Shown here: in pieces, positions 17,352 to 24,925 of the stretch
How the letters are laid out: the number at the start of each line of letters is the position of its first letter
How positions within the stretch are numbered: the first letter of the stretch is position 1
Assembly (NCBI GenBank): GCA_947474395.1
Contig: CANJID010000032.1
Location: 1-44,363, forward strand
DNA length: 44,363 nt
Direction of reading: 5' to 3'
Source: Caulobacterales bacterium
GTDB lineage: Bacteria; Pseudomonadota; Alphaproteobacteria; Caulobacterales; Caulobacteraceae
The notes under the pieces: generated by a model
Databases searched by the model: none
Seen by the model: only the letters and a program-made list of their open reading frames with translations
Told to the model about the DNA's origin: nothing
Position numbers and translations under genes: made by a program

Positions 17352-18209
17352 TTATGTGGGAATTGGGAACAGCCCCCTGCGGCCAGATTTTATCATTGTA
17401 ACATACTGTCTTATTGCTCTTTCGGAGCCCCCGCGTTCTGTACCGTGTGAAACCTCAAGGGCTAATTCGCATATCTGAGCGAAAAGCGTGGATTGATCGT
17501 AACTTACATGATGTAAATAATCGTGCCGGTGTTCTTCGAATATTACGAATCCGCCTTTGGAAGAGATCAATATATTCTTATCGTTCGACTTATCTAAAAT
17601 GAAACCTTGTTTTAGGGCTGAATCGATGGCTCGAACCCAGTGTGGAGTGGTTACAAAGCGCGCCTGTTGCTCCTTCGCGAATTCGGCCGTGATCATCTCA
17701 GCCTTCTCCCGCGCTGTACTGAGCAGCGCCCGCAGCGCTTTTAAATCCACGCCCTGTTCTAATCCGGTGGCGTTGGGATCGGGTTCGTCAAAAGAACTTT
17801 GTGACGCCTCCATCTGCATAGCCACCATCAGTCGGGGAGAGTCGTGAATCGGGGAGTTGTGATAATCGAAAATTGCCTTTTGAGTGCTCGCCGACAGTTC
17901 CGTGTCATCGTCTGGACCTAGGTCTTTAGGAAAGGACTCTTCAATCGTTTCTAGGTTGTCTTGGGCATCAATCAGGCGACCCAATTGGCGTTCCGCGGCC
18001 CTCAGCGCTGTCACCAAGGCCTTGGCTTCGGAAACTTTGTCCGATTTTTTAGGTGGCCTACGCCCCTGCATCGGCAAGCCGACCGCCTGTTCTAGTTCGA
18101 TAAGTTGTTTATCGCTGACCCCTAGGCTTCGTTGCAGATAATCAATTCTTGCTTTCGTCCAGCCCGGCCCTGCGTTGTCGACAAGTTCGCCCTTAGACTT
18201 TTGCGGCAT
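17352..18209 (-). CDS. Unknown cargo protein of the integrase element
   Basis: A 285-aa protein I do not recognise. Its 5' end overlaps the 3' end of the integrase gene by about 17 bp, so it is probably cotranscribed with it. The N-terminal 75 residues (KSKGELVDN, LQRSLGVSDKQLIELEQAVGL, RRPPKKSDK) look helical and basic. The middle is acidic and helical. The C-terminal third (TTPHWVRAIDSALKQGFIL, ISSKGGFVIFEEHRHDYLHH) mixes strands and histidines. The coding sequence is noticeably more AT-rich at its 3' end than its neighbours, consistent with transferred cargo. Genes in this place in phage satellites are often accessory or defence functions, but there is no motif to support one here. A start at 18233 is possible. 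Confidence 0.6.
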   Translation of the reverse strand: MPQKSKGELVDNAGPGWTKARIDYLQRSLGVSDKQLIELEQAVGLPMQGRRPPKKSDKVSEAKALVTALRAAERQLGRLIDAQDNLETIEESFPKDLGPDDDTELSASTQKAIFDYHNSPIHDSPRLMVAMQMEASQSSFDEPDPNATGLEQGVDLKALRALLSTAREKAEMITAEFAKEQQARFVTTPHWVRAIDSALKQGFILDKSNDKNILISSKGGFVIFEEHRHDYLHHVSYDQSTLFAQICELALEVSHGTERGGSERAIRQYVTMIKSGRRGLFPIPT

Positions 18210-19434
18210 CTTCTGCCCCCATTTTCGGCTCAATAAACGCCGCCCACGCTTCCATCAACGGACGCCGCTTGGCTAGGCTATCCCCCCGGCGATATGCTCG
18301 TTCAGTGGCATCCCCGACCAAGTGTGCCAATGCCATCTCGGCTAAATTGCTCGGGAACGGCGACACTTCCCCGGCCCAATCTCGGAAGCTCGACCTGAAC
18401 CCGTGGATAGTTCCGTCAACTTCCATGCGCCTCAGCAGCATTGCGAGTGCCATTGATGACAGCGGTCCGCCCTGCTGGCCTGGAAAAACGGGGAGCTTCG
18501 CAATTGCGACATTCCCCGCGTCTGAGCCGTGAAGCGTTCTGACAAATTTCAGGATTTCAACGGCTCGTGGAACCAACGGCACGCGATGTTGTTCTGCTGC
18601 CTTCATGCGCTCAGCGGGCAAGGTCCAAACCGCTGCCGTCATGTCGATCTCTTGCCAAGTGGCCCCCAGAACCTCTCCAGAGCGCGCAGCGGTCAGGATC
18701 AGGAACTCCAGTGCCAAGGCGGCGATAGCTTCGCGCTGATGCAACGCGGCAACGAACTTGGCGACCTCATCAAACGGCAGTGCCTTATGGTGGCCGCGCT
18801 GCAGCTTCTGGCGCTGAGGCAGGAGGTGTTTCAGATGGCCGTGCCAGCGCGCCGGATTTTCACCTTGTCTGTGTCCGGCGGCCTTAGCGGCGTCTAGCAC
18901 GCGCTCGATACGCCCCCTTAGTCGGGCGGCCGTCTCTGGCCGCTTTAGCCAAATGCGATCAAGAACCGCCTTAACATCGGCGGTGGTAATCTGGTCAACT
19001 GGCAGACTGCGCAAGGGTTCAGCGTAGACGTTTAGGGTCATCCTCCATTGATTTCGGTGCTTTTCATTGCGCCACTGGGGGGAAAGGGATGTGACGTATT
19101 CATCTGCTATCTTGCCAAATGTCTGCAGCGGCACCGGTTCTGCTGGCACGGGCTCCACCGGCACGGCGTTCCGAACCGAGATGGGGTCGCCCCCAGCCTT
19201 TATGACTTCGCGAGCCTTATCGGCCTTGCCGCGTGCGTCTGCGAGCGACACGCCACCCTTGGCGGCTGAGCCCAGCCCCATCTCGCGTCGCCTGCCGTCC
19301 CGCTTCCACAGAAAGAGCCACCGCGAACGCCCTTGCTCGTCGCGGTCGAGATAAAGGCCACCGCCGTCAGAGTGACGGCCCACGCCGAGCGCTTCCACCT
19401 GCTTGGCTTTCAATTTGTGCAGTGTCCGCGCCAT
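18193..19434 (-). CDS. int: P4-type tyrosine integrase
   Basis: A 413-aa tyrosine recombinase. The N-terminal DUF4102-type arm-binding domain is recognised by GGLYLDRDEQGRSRWLFLW and REMGLG; a core-binding domain follows at about residues 103-210. The catalytic domain shows the full set: Arg251 (TAARSGEVLG), His344 and Arg347 (HGFR), His371 (LAHLVG) and nucleophile Tyr381 (ERAYRRGD). It should cut and join attachment sites to integrate the element 14168-19434. The ATG at 19434 has GGGAGG upstream; an in-frame start at 19467 is less likely. No tRNA gene is visible beside it, so the attachment site is not identified. It is the right-hand gene of the element and reads inward. Confidence 0.92.
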   Translation of the reverse strand: MARTLHKLKAKQVEALGVGRHSDGGGLYLDRDEQGRSRWLFLWKRDGRRREMGLGSAAKGGVSLADARGKADKAREVIKAGGDPISVRNAVPVEPVPAEPVPLQTFGKIADEYVTSLSPQWRNEKHRNQWRMTLNVYAEPLRSLPVDQITTADVKAVLDRIWLKRPETAARLRGRIERVLDAAKAAGHRQGENPARWHGHLKHLLPQRQKLQRGHHKALPFDEVAKFVAALHQREAIAALALEFLILTAARSGEVLGATWQEIDMTAAVWTLPAERMKAAEQHRVPLVPRAVEILKFVRTLHGSDAGNVAIAKLPVFPGQQGGPLSSMALAMLLRRMEVDGTIHGFRSSFRDWAGEVSPFPSNLAEMALAHLVGDATERAYRRGDSLAKRRPLMEAWAAFIEPKMGAEDAAKV

Positions 19435-19447
19435 CTTGCCCCCTCCC

Positions 19448-19469
19448 GGCCCCACCTTTGGCCCCACCT
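19448..19469. repeat. Tandem 10-bp repeat at the integrase start
   Basis: GGCCCCACCT occurs twice, at 19448-19457 and 19460-19469, directly upstream of the integrase ATG. It may be an arm-type recombinase or regulator binding site, or simply repetitive coding drift. Confidence 0.3.
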
Positions 19470-19579
19470 AATGAACCGGATATTAGTGGACGCGTGCGGA
19501 CAGTGGAAGACATTCTGTCTATTATTTCCTGTAATTTATGGGGTATTTAGAGTTTGTAGGTATCCGCTCGGACTGTAGT

Positions 19580-19602
19580 TTGGCGGACACCCCGTCCGCC
19601 AA
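19580..19602. terminator. Perfect hairpin in the gap between integrase and recombinase
   Basis: Arms TTGGCGGAC and GTCCGCCAA pair perfectly over a 5-nt loop. No T-run follows on either strand. It lies in the 562-bp gene-free stretch 19435-19996. It could be a factor-assisted terminator for the recombinase transcript coming from the right, or a protein-binding site near the integrase promoter. Confidence 0.35.
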
Positions 19603-19886
19603 CCACCCCCGTAACTGCGCTCCAGAATCCCCGAAATCAGCCAATTAGCGGAGATTCCGAAGAAATTCGGGCCCGAACCGCCGTGCGCGCGACTGGTTTC
19701 TCGCCCCAAATCCCTCAAATGCGTGCAATTCGCCGCCCTGTCTCCAGCGCAACGCGCCGCAGTCGAGTTTCCCTGTTATCGCGAAATTATTGCGTCGCCG
19801 GCTGATCCAAGTCGGCCCGCCGATCGCCAATACCCGAGGCGCGCCAGGGATTTAGATGCGCGCAGATCCGCGGCGCCCCGTTTCAA

Positions 19887-19986
19887 AACAGGGAATTCAG
19901 CGGCGGAAGAACAGGGAATTTTTCGTCCCGGAACAGGGACCGTTTCAATCCGAAACAGCGATCAATTTGAGACGTAACAGGGGACC
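19887..19986. repeat. Iteron-like array, five AACAG-headed units at 22-bp period
   Basis: AACAG starts at 19887, 19910, 19932, 19954 and 19976, a spacing of 23, 22, 22 and 22 bp. Four units continue as AACAGGGA or AACAGGGG; the fourth is AACAGCGA. A period of two helical turns puts every unit on the same face of the DNA, as expected for cooperative protein binding. The array ends 11 bp from the recombinase stop codon. It may be a recombinase or attachment region; otherwise the stretch 19603-19886 holds nothing I can identify. Confidence 0.55.
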
Positions 19987-19996
19987 GAGGTCCCCG

Positions 19997-21619
19997 TCAG
20001 GCGATCTCAGCGAAACCGAACGCCACCCTCTGAGCTGGCCAGGTCGTCGGTATTTGGGCGTTGATCAAGCGCTGAAGGGTGAGGTCGCGCGGCTGCCGAC
20101 CCTGCAGAATTTGTTTCTGGATATCGGGGGCAAGAAAGGCGAGGCGGCAGAGCTTTCGTTCATAGGCGCTGGTCGGTGAACTCGCCTCGTGTCCATCTTC
20201 CAGCCTCCCGTCCGGCCGCCAACCCATTTCCGCGACGATCCGGTGTGCTTGTTGAAGCCCCTTGATGAGAGTGGGATCGCGCCGTGCACGCAGCGCCGCG
20301 GCAGATCCACCGGGGCCTTCGATCAGGGTTCGGCCGCCCCTCAGTTTGCAGCGGATCGGGAGCGTCGCCCAGGCGAGGCCTGACTCGCGATCGTCGATTT
20401 CCGTGTCGGCGAGCGCCCGGCGCGGGGTCTTGGCCCGAATGAACGCGATCCTGATTGCGTCCGACTCAAGGTGAACCCGCTGCACGTATCCGATCAGATC
20501 ACCTAGCCGCGCGCCGTCGGCGCCGATCCGGCGATTGAGTTCCTGTTCAAGTATCTCCTCGACCTCGGCCGCTGCGACCCGGCGGATGGCGTTCGGGTCC
20601 GGACGCACCGCCCTGCCCTGCATCAGTGGCGCCGAGACGTAGTAGCGGTAAATCTTGTCCTCACCCTTGTGGGTGAAGCTCGGGGACATCGGATCGCCGT
20701 CGGCGTCGAACAGCCTACCCTTCAGCGGCATGGTCGCCGACCGGAGCGGCCGCTCGCGATGGACGCGGGCGCTTCGGACTAGCCCCGCCTGCACCGCGTC
20801 GAACAGGGCGCGATCGACGATCGGTGGGTGATTTCCGGGATGGGCGGTTCCCTTATGGACGATCTCGCCGAGATAAATACGGTTTCGCAGGAGGTGGTAG
20901 AGCGCCCCCCGTGAGAACCGGCAGCCGCCCCGGACAGAACCACGCCGGCTCTCGACCCGCTTCGAACGGACCCCTTCCGCATCCAGCACGGCGACGAGAC
21001 GATGCACCGACCCAAGCTCGAGATAGGTCCGGAATATCCGCTCAACGACGTCGGCCTCGACGCGATTGACGACGAGGGCGCGCGTCAGAGGGTCGGTCGG
21101 GACGTCGTAGCCGAGGGGCAGGTTCCCGCCCATCCACATCCCGCGCGCCTTGGAGGCGGCGATCTTGTCCCGGATGCGCTCGCCGGTGACCTCCCGCTCG
21201 AACTGGGCGAACGAGAGCAGGACGTTCAGGGTCAGACGTCCCATCGACGTCGTGGTGTTGAACGCCTGAGTGACCGAGACGAACGAGGCGCCCGCCGCGT
21301 CCAACCGCTCAACGATCTTGGCGAAGTCGGCAAGGGAACGGGTCAGACGGTCGACCTTGTAGACCACCACGATGTCGATGCGCCCGGCGTCCACCTCTTC
21401 CAGGAGCTTGGCGAGACCCGGCCGGTTTATGTTTCCGCCTGAGAAACCGCCATCGTCATAGATCGTCGGAAGTATGCGCCAGCCTTCGCCGACCTGGCTC
21501 TTCACGTAAGCCTCGCAGGCTTCGCGCTGGGCATGCAGGCTGTTGAACGCCTGATCGAGCCCCTCCTCCGAGCTCTTGCGCGTGTAGATCGCGCACCGGA
21601 CCACTTTGCGCTCGCTCAT
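19997..21619 (-). CDS. Large serine recombinase
   Basis: A 540-aa site-specific recombinase of the resolvase/invertase superfamily. The catalytic domain starts CAIYTRKSSEEG with nucleophile Ser16, followed by Arg91 and Arg94 in YKVDRLTRS and by SFAQFEREVTGERIRDKI (about 175-192). The Recombinase domain (LGYDVPTDPLTRALVVN, RNRIYLGEIVHKGTAHPG) spans about 200-330, and a C-terminal helical extension follows. It would cut DNA by a 2-bp staggered serine mechanism to move its host element. Its start overlaps the DUF2924 gene by 4 bp (ATGA), a pairing seen often in alphaproteobacteria. The canonical Cys-rich zinc ribbon is not evident, so this belongs to the shorter alphaproteobacterial type. Confidence 0.88.
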   Translation of the reverse strand: MSERKVVRCAIYTRKSSEEGLDQAFNSLHAQREACEAYVKSQVGEGWRILPTIYDDGGFSGGNINRPGLAKLLEEVDAGRIDIVVVYKVDRLTRSLADFAKIVERLDAAGASFVSVTQAFNTTTSMGRLTLNVLLSFAQFEREVTGERIRDKIAASKARGMWMGGNLPLGYDVPTDPLTRALVVNRVEADVVERIFRTYLELGSVHRLVAVLDAEGVRSKRVESRRGSVRGGCRFSRGALYHLLRNRIYLGEIVHKGTAHPGNHPPIVDRALFDAVQAGLVRSARVHRERPLRSATMPLKGRLFDADGDPMSPSFTHKGEDKIYRYYVSAPLMQGRAVRPDPNAIRRVAAAEVEEILEQELNRRIGADGARLGDLIGYVQRVHLESDAIRIAFIRAKTPRRALADTEIDDRESGLAWATLPIRCKLRGGRTLIEGPGGSAAALRARRDPTLIKGLQQAHRIVAEMGWRPDGRLEDGHEASSPTSAYERKLCRLAFLAPDIQKQILQGRQPRDLTLQRLINAQIPTTWPAQRVAFGFAEIA

Positions 21620-22017
21620 GCCGCAACCTTCTGGGATCGGAGACCAAAGAAGCGGGGACCGTTCCAGCGCACGCCGGTGATCTTGCGCGCGATCTCGGAC
21701 AGACTTCCGTAGCGGTCGCCCCGGTGCAGGAACCCGCCGTCCGGCAGGACGACCACCTCATACGGAGCGCCCTGCCACTCACGCACCAGGCGCGCGCCCG
21801 GAACGGGCTCGAGGCCGCTGCGGGCTCCGAGGGGCCGCCGAAGCGCGAGGCGCGCATCACGGTCCAGCCCGCCTTCGACCTCGATTTGCATTCGCCAAGC
21901 CAGCATCAGGCTTAGAAGCTCAGGCGAGCGCAGGACCGGCGGCGCACCATAGCGCTCGCGCCAGATCGCGCGGAGCGCCTCAAGGCCCAGGCCATCAAGA
22001 TTGGCAGGCGCGGCCAT
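21616..22017 (-). CDS. DUF2924 protein, recombinase partner
   Basis: A 133-aa protein of the DUF2924 type, with LEALRAIWRERYGAPPVLRSPELL near residues 11-34. It also has the C-terminal half GARLVREWQGAPYEVVVLPDGGFLHRGDRYGSLSEIARKITGVRWNGPRFFGL (about 78-128), the usual signature of the family. Its function is not established. It is nearly always found just upstream of this kind of serine recombinase, and here the two genes overlap by 4 bp, so it probably assists recombination or DNA binding. Its own start overlaps the stop of a tiny upstream reading frame by 1 bp (TGATG), adding a third coupled frame to the operon. Confidence 0.8.
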   Translation of the reverse strand: MAAPANLDGLGLEALRAIWRERYGAPPVLRSPELLSLMLAWRMQIEVEGGLDRDARLALRRPLGARSGLEPVPGARLVREWQGAPYEVVVLPDGGFLHRGDRYGSLSEIARKITGVRWNGPRFFGLRSQKVAA

Positions 22018-22112
22018 CAGGCGTCAGCCGTTGCGGCCGCTTCACCTGTACCCGCGCGCAAAGGTCCGCGCGCTGGCGCCAGCTTGGGTGAGGTTCGATC
22101 TTTGCGGGTCAT
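22017..22112 (-). CDS. Possible 31-aa leader gene of the recombinase operon
   Basis: A short frame starting MTRKDRTSPKLAPARGPL and ending GEAAATADA. GAGGG lies 7 nt before its ATG, the best ribosome-binding site in this operon, and its stop is joined to the DUF2924 start as TGATG. It may be a genuine small protein, a translational coupling leader, or the remnant of the extra small gene often found at this place. It has no recognisable domain. Confidence 0.4.
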   Translation of the reverse strand: MTRKDRTSPKLAPARGPLRAGTGEAAATADA

Positions 22113-22127
22113 GCCCAATCCCTCAGA

Positions 22128-22139
22128 TCAGGGCCCTGA
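22128..22139. promoter_or_regulatory. 12-bp palindrome upstream of the recombinase operon
   Basis: TCAGGGCCCTGA is a perfect palindrome 16 bp upstream of the small leader frame. A second inverted repeat (GCCCGG and CCGGGC, 22165-22181) follows. Either could be an operator; nothing else is recognisable in 22113-22360. Confidence 0.3.
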
Positions 22140-22368
22140 AAAATCTGCCCCTGCACTGAGGAAAGCCCGGACCGGCCGGGCGCTCTGAACCTGGACCTCG
22201 CTCCAACCGCAGCGTTCGTCCAGTCCAAAATCAAAAAAATCGGCGTCCATCGCCTAAGCCGATGCCCTATCGCGGCCCAAGGGCGGGGCTGCGTTCCTAC
22301 CGACGCCCGAAATCACTCGTCGAAGCCGAGAGCGGCCAGAGGAATTTTTCGGATTGCCGCACAACCTG

Positions 22369-22397
22369 TTGCTTGTATTATGTTTTCTTGATATTTT
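22369..22397 (+). promoter_or_regulatory. Candidate promoter of the ParB-methyltransferase gene
   Basis: TTGCTT (22369-22374), a 17-bp spacer and TATTTT (22392-22397) lie in a conspicuously AT-rich patch. The predicted transcription start is about 18 nt before the ATG at 22423. This supports that ATG over the frame's earlier one at 22354. Confidence 0.4.
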
Positions 22398-22422
22398 TGA
22401 CCGACTCACGCAGCCTCCATGT

Positions 22423-23748
22423 ATGGAACGAGCCGCCCCCCACATCATAGAGATGCGTCCGACGCGGTCGTTGCGGCCGTCTTCGGCCAACGCGCGCCGT
22501 CATCCGCGCAAACAGCTGAAACAGATCGCCCAGAGCATTGAACGGTTTGGGTTCACCAACCCCGTGCTGATTGACGACGACGATCGGATTCTGGCCGGCC
22601 ATGGCCGGGTCGAGGCGGCCAAGCTGCTCGGTATGAAGACGGTCCCCACCCTCAAGCTTTCGCACCTCAGCGAGGTCGAGCGGCGCGCCTATATGCTCGC
22701 CGACAACAAGCTCGCCCTGAACGCCGATTGGGACCAAGAGGTCCTGGCCAATGAGCTGCAGGGGCTCATCGATGTCGATTTCGACGTCCCTCTGACGGGC
22801 TTTTCCCTGGCTGAGATTGACTTCAGCCTGGACTCGGCCAGGGAGGCTGATCCGAAACGGCCGTCTGTAGGCGCCGATCAAATCCCTGAAATGCGCAAGG
22901 AAGCGGTCAGCCGAAAGGGCGACCTCTGGCTCCTCGGCCCCCACCGACTTCTTTGCGGCGACTCGCGGGACCCCGGCTGCTTCGAGCGCCTTCTCGACGG
23001 GGAGCGGGCCGATCTCATCTTCACCGATCCGCCCTACAACGTCCGCATCGACCGCTATGCGACAGGCAAGGGCCAGTATCGCCACCGCGAGTTCTCCATG
23101 GGCGTTGGCGAGATGTCGTCGGTGGCCTTCACCCAGTTCCTGACTCAGAGCCTTTCCAACCACGCCGCCTGCGCCCGTGACGGCGCGATCGCCTTTGTCG
23201 CCATGGACTGGCGGCACATGGGCGAGCTCCTGGCGGCCGGCCGGGCGGCGTTCAGTGAGTTCAAGAACCTCTGCGTCTGGAACAAGACCAACGCCGGGAT
23301 GGGGAGCTTCTATCGGTCGAAGCACGAGCTGATGTTCGTGTTCAAGGTCGGGACCGCCCCCCACACCAACAACTTTGGCCTCGGCGCCGACGGGCGTCAC
23401 CGCGCCAATGTCTGGGACTACGCCGGCGTCTCCGGCGGCGGCGCGGCCCGGGACGAAGCCTTGGCCATGCACCCAACGGTCAAGCCGGTCGCTCTGGTCG
23501 CCGACGCAATCCGGGACTGTTCGAAACGCGGAGACATCATCCTCGATGGCTTCGGCGGATCGGGCGCCACCTTGATCGCCGCTGAGCTTTGCGGTCGGGT
23601 CGCCAGGGTGATCGAGATCGACCCGCTCTACGTCGACACCATCGTGCGCCGGTTCGAACAGTTCACGGGCAAGGCGGCGACCCTCGCCAAGACCGGCGAG
23701 ACGTTCGAGGCCGTCGAGGACGATCGGCAGTGGGATGACATTGCGTGA
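22423..23748 (+). CDS. ParB/sulfiredoxin-like nuclease domain fused to DNA adenine/N4-cytosine methyltransferase
   Basis: A 441-aa two-domain protein. The N-terminal ParB/Srx-like domain has NPVLIDDDDRILAGHGRVEAAKLLG (about 46-70) and ADNKLALNADWD. The C-terminal methyltransferase has catalytic DPPYNV (about 203-208), a variable target-recognition region, and the SAM-binding motif DGFGGSGATLIAAE (about 374-387). With the catalytic motif first, it is a beta-class amino-methyltransferase. There is no matching restriction gene, so it is an orphan, as in many alphaproteobacterial phages. The start is uncertain (22423 or 22453). The stop overlaps the DUF5681 start as GTGA. Its modified base and recognition site cannot be predicted. 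Confidence 0.85.
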   Translation: MERAAPHIIEMRPTRSLRPSSANARRHPRKQLKQIAQSIERFGFTNPVLIDDDDRILAGHGRVEAAKLLGMKTVPTLKLSHLSEVERRAYMLADNKLALNADWDQEVLANELQGLIDVDFDVPLTGFSLAEIDFSLDSAREADPKRPSVGADQIPEMRKEAVSRKGDLWLLGPHRLLCGDSRDPGCFERLLDGERADLIFTDPPYNVRIDRYATGKGQYRHREFSMGVGEMSSVAFTQFLTQSLSNHAACARDGAIAFVAMDWRHMGELLAAGRAAFSEFKNLCVWNKTNAGMGSFYRSKHELMFVFKVGTAPHTNNFGLGADGRHRANVWDYAGVSGGGAARDEALAMHPTVKPVALVADAIRDCSKRGDIILDGFGGSGATLIAAELCGRVARVIEIDPLYVDTIVRRFEQFTGKAATLAKTGETFEAVEDDRQWDDIA

Positions 23749-24605
23749 GCCAGCCCGATGAAGACGGCGACGAGAACGAGCGTGTCGGCTATGGGCGGCC
23801 GCCCAAAAAGAACCAGTTCCAGAAGGGGATATCGGGTAATCCGCGGGGCCGGCCTCGCACGCGCATGAAACCGCGGCCGGTCCTGACTCTGGGGCGCATC
23901 GGCCCTGAGATCATCCTCAACGAATCCACACGCACGGTGCAGGTACGCGAGAATGGCAAGGTCGAGGAGATGCCGCTCCTCCAGGCGATCATACGCGGAG
24001 TGCACATCAGCGCCCTCAAAGGCAACCTGCGGGCCGCTACCGTCGCGGTTCAATTAGCCAAGGTCGCCGAGGAGACCATGGATCGGCAATGGTCGGAAAA
24101 GATCGACGAAGTCATCGAGAACCAGCACCGGTGGGACCAGTCGCTCCGGCTCGCCCAGGCTGCGGGCCAATCCCTTCCAGAGCCGGTCCCGCATCCCTAC
24201 GATTTCGGCCTCGACCACAGTACCATGAGCATCGTCTGCAATGGGCCGGGCAGTGACGCCGAGAAAGCGCACTGGGATAAGATGGTCGAGCGGCGCAACG
24301 ATTTCGTGGGGGAGATCGAGGACATCCTCGCTTACCCGGGCTCGGCGGGCCTGGGCCCCCTAGAGAACGCTCTGTGTTCGATGGTGGCGCAAATCGATCG
24401 GATCGACGGTCTATTCCCGGACGAGCGCACCCGCCGGCAACCAGATTTCAACCTCGCACGCTGGCGCGCCGAGGGCGGCATGCGGACGAAGTCTTTGAAC
24501 GAAATCAAAAGGCCTTGGGATCCGAAATACTGGGCTCAGGTCAAAGCGCGTCGGTCACCCAAAGGTGAAGGTGAACGGCGCGCCATCCAGCGTGCCGTCG
24601 CCTAA
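23745..24605 (+). CDS. DUF5681 domain protein
   Basis: A 286-aa protein starting with GTG overlapped by the stop of the methyltransferase gene. Residues 17-37 read GRPPKKNQFQKGISGNPRGR, the DUF5681 signature, which is rich in Gly, Arg and Pro. A helical region (MPLLQAIIRGVHISALKGNLRAA, about 75-97) follows. These proteins are common next to ParB-type methyltransferases and phage terminase genes in alphaproteobacterial prophages. No enzymatic role is established. The 3' end overlaps the convergent lipoprotein gene by 51 bp, which is probably where the mobile module meets the resident chromosome. Confidence 0.75.
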   Translation: MSQPDEDGDENERVGYGRPPKKNQFQKGISGNPRGRPRTRMKPRPVLTLGRIGPEIILNESTRTVQVRENGKVEEMPLLQAIIRGVHISALKGNLRAATVAVQLAKVAEETMDRQWSEKIDEVIENQHRWDQSLRLAQAAGQSLPEPVPHPYDFGLDHSTMSIVCNGPGSDAEKAHWDKMVERRNDFVGEIEDILAYPGSAGLGPLENALCSMVAQIDRIDGLFPDERTRRQPDFNLARWRAEGGMRTKSLNEIKRPWDPKYWAQVKARRSPKGEGERRAIQRAVA

Positions 24606-24902
24606 CCCTCGCTGGCCGGTCGAAACAAAAGTGAACTTGCCCGTCCTGCCATCGGTGCAGATGAGCGTGCCCGATCCTTGCCGGCCCGTGATGTAGACGA
24701 ACCGCCCAGTGCACCGTGCGCCAGTGGCCAACGTCAAATCGAGCTCACCGGCGCCATCCATGTGGCCGGTCGCCGTACCGACGAGGGCTTCGTTAGTGCT
24801 CTGAAGCTGGCCCGTGACCGGCAGGGTCAGAGTGCAGGCCGAAAGGGCGACGGCGACCGCGGCGAGCGCCCAGGTGCGGAGGGACATTAGGTTTTTTCCC
24901 AT
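24555..24902 (-). CDS. Small predicted lipoprotein
   Basis: A 115-aa protein starting MGKNLMSLRTWALAAVAVALSAC, with a lipobox LSAC ending at Cys23, so it is likely lipid-anchored in the periplasm or outer membrane. The mature part is a compact, Gly/Thr-rich beta-type sequence (ATGHMDGAGELDLTLATG, ITGRQGSGTLICTDGRTG, GQRGLGDGTLDGAPFTFTFG) that looks like a complete small beta domain. A second in-frame ATG at 24887 is an alternative start. It ends a minus-strand gene series that starts with the TonB-dependent receptor, 23 bp after the DUF6152 gene. Its 3' end overlaps the plus-strand DUF5681 gene. No function assigned. Confidence 0.65.
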   Translation of the reverse strand: MGKNLMSLRTWALAAVAVALSACTLTLPVTGQLQSTNEALVGTATGHMDGAGELDLTLATGARCTGRFVYITGRQGSGTLICTDGRTGKFTFVSTGQRGLGDGTLDGAPFTFTFG

Positions 24903-24925
24903 TTGGAGCGGCGCGCCGTACCGCC

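Noticed and set aside
14175-19527. 9-bp match (CTATTATTT at 14175 and 19519) as attachment sites of the integrase element
   Set aside because: It is too short and AT-rich, the left copy lies inside the HGGxSTG gene, and chance is a sufficient explanation.
19887-19986. The 22-bp-period repeats as a CRISPR array
   Set aside because: Only the first 5-8 bases of each unit are conserved, there are no full-length repeats with unique spacers, and no cas genes are present.
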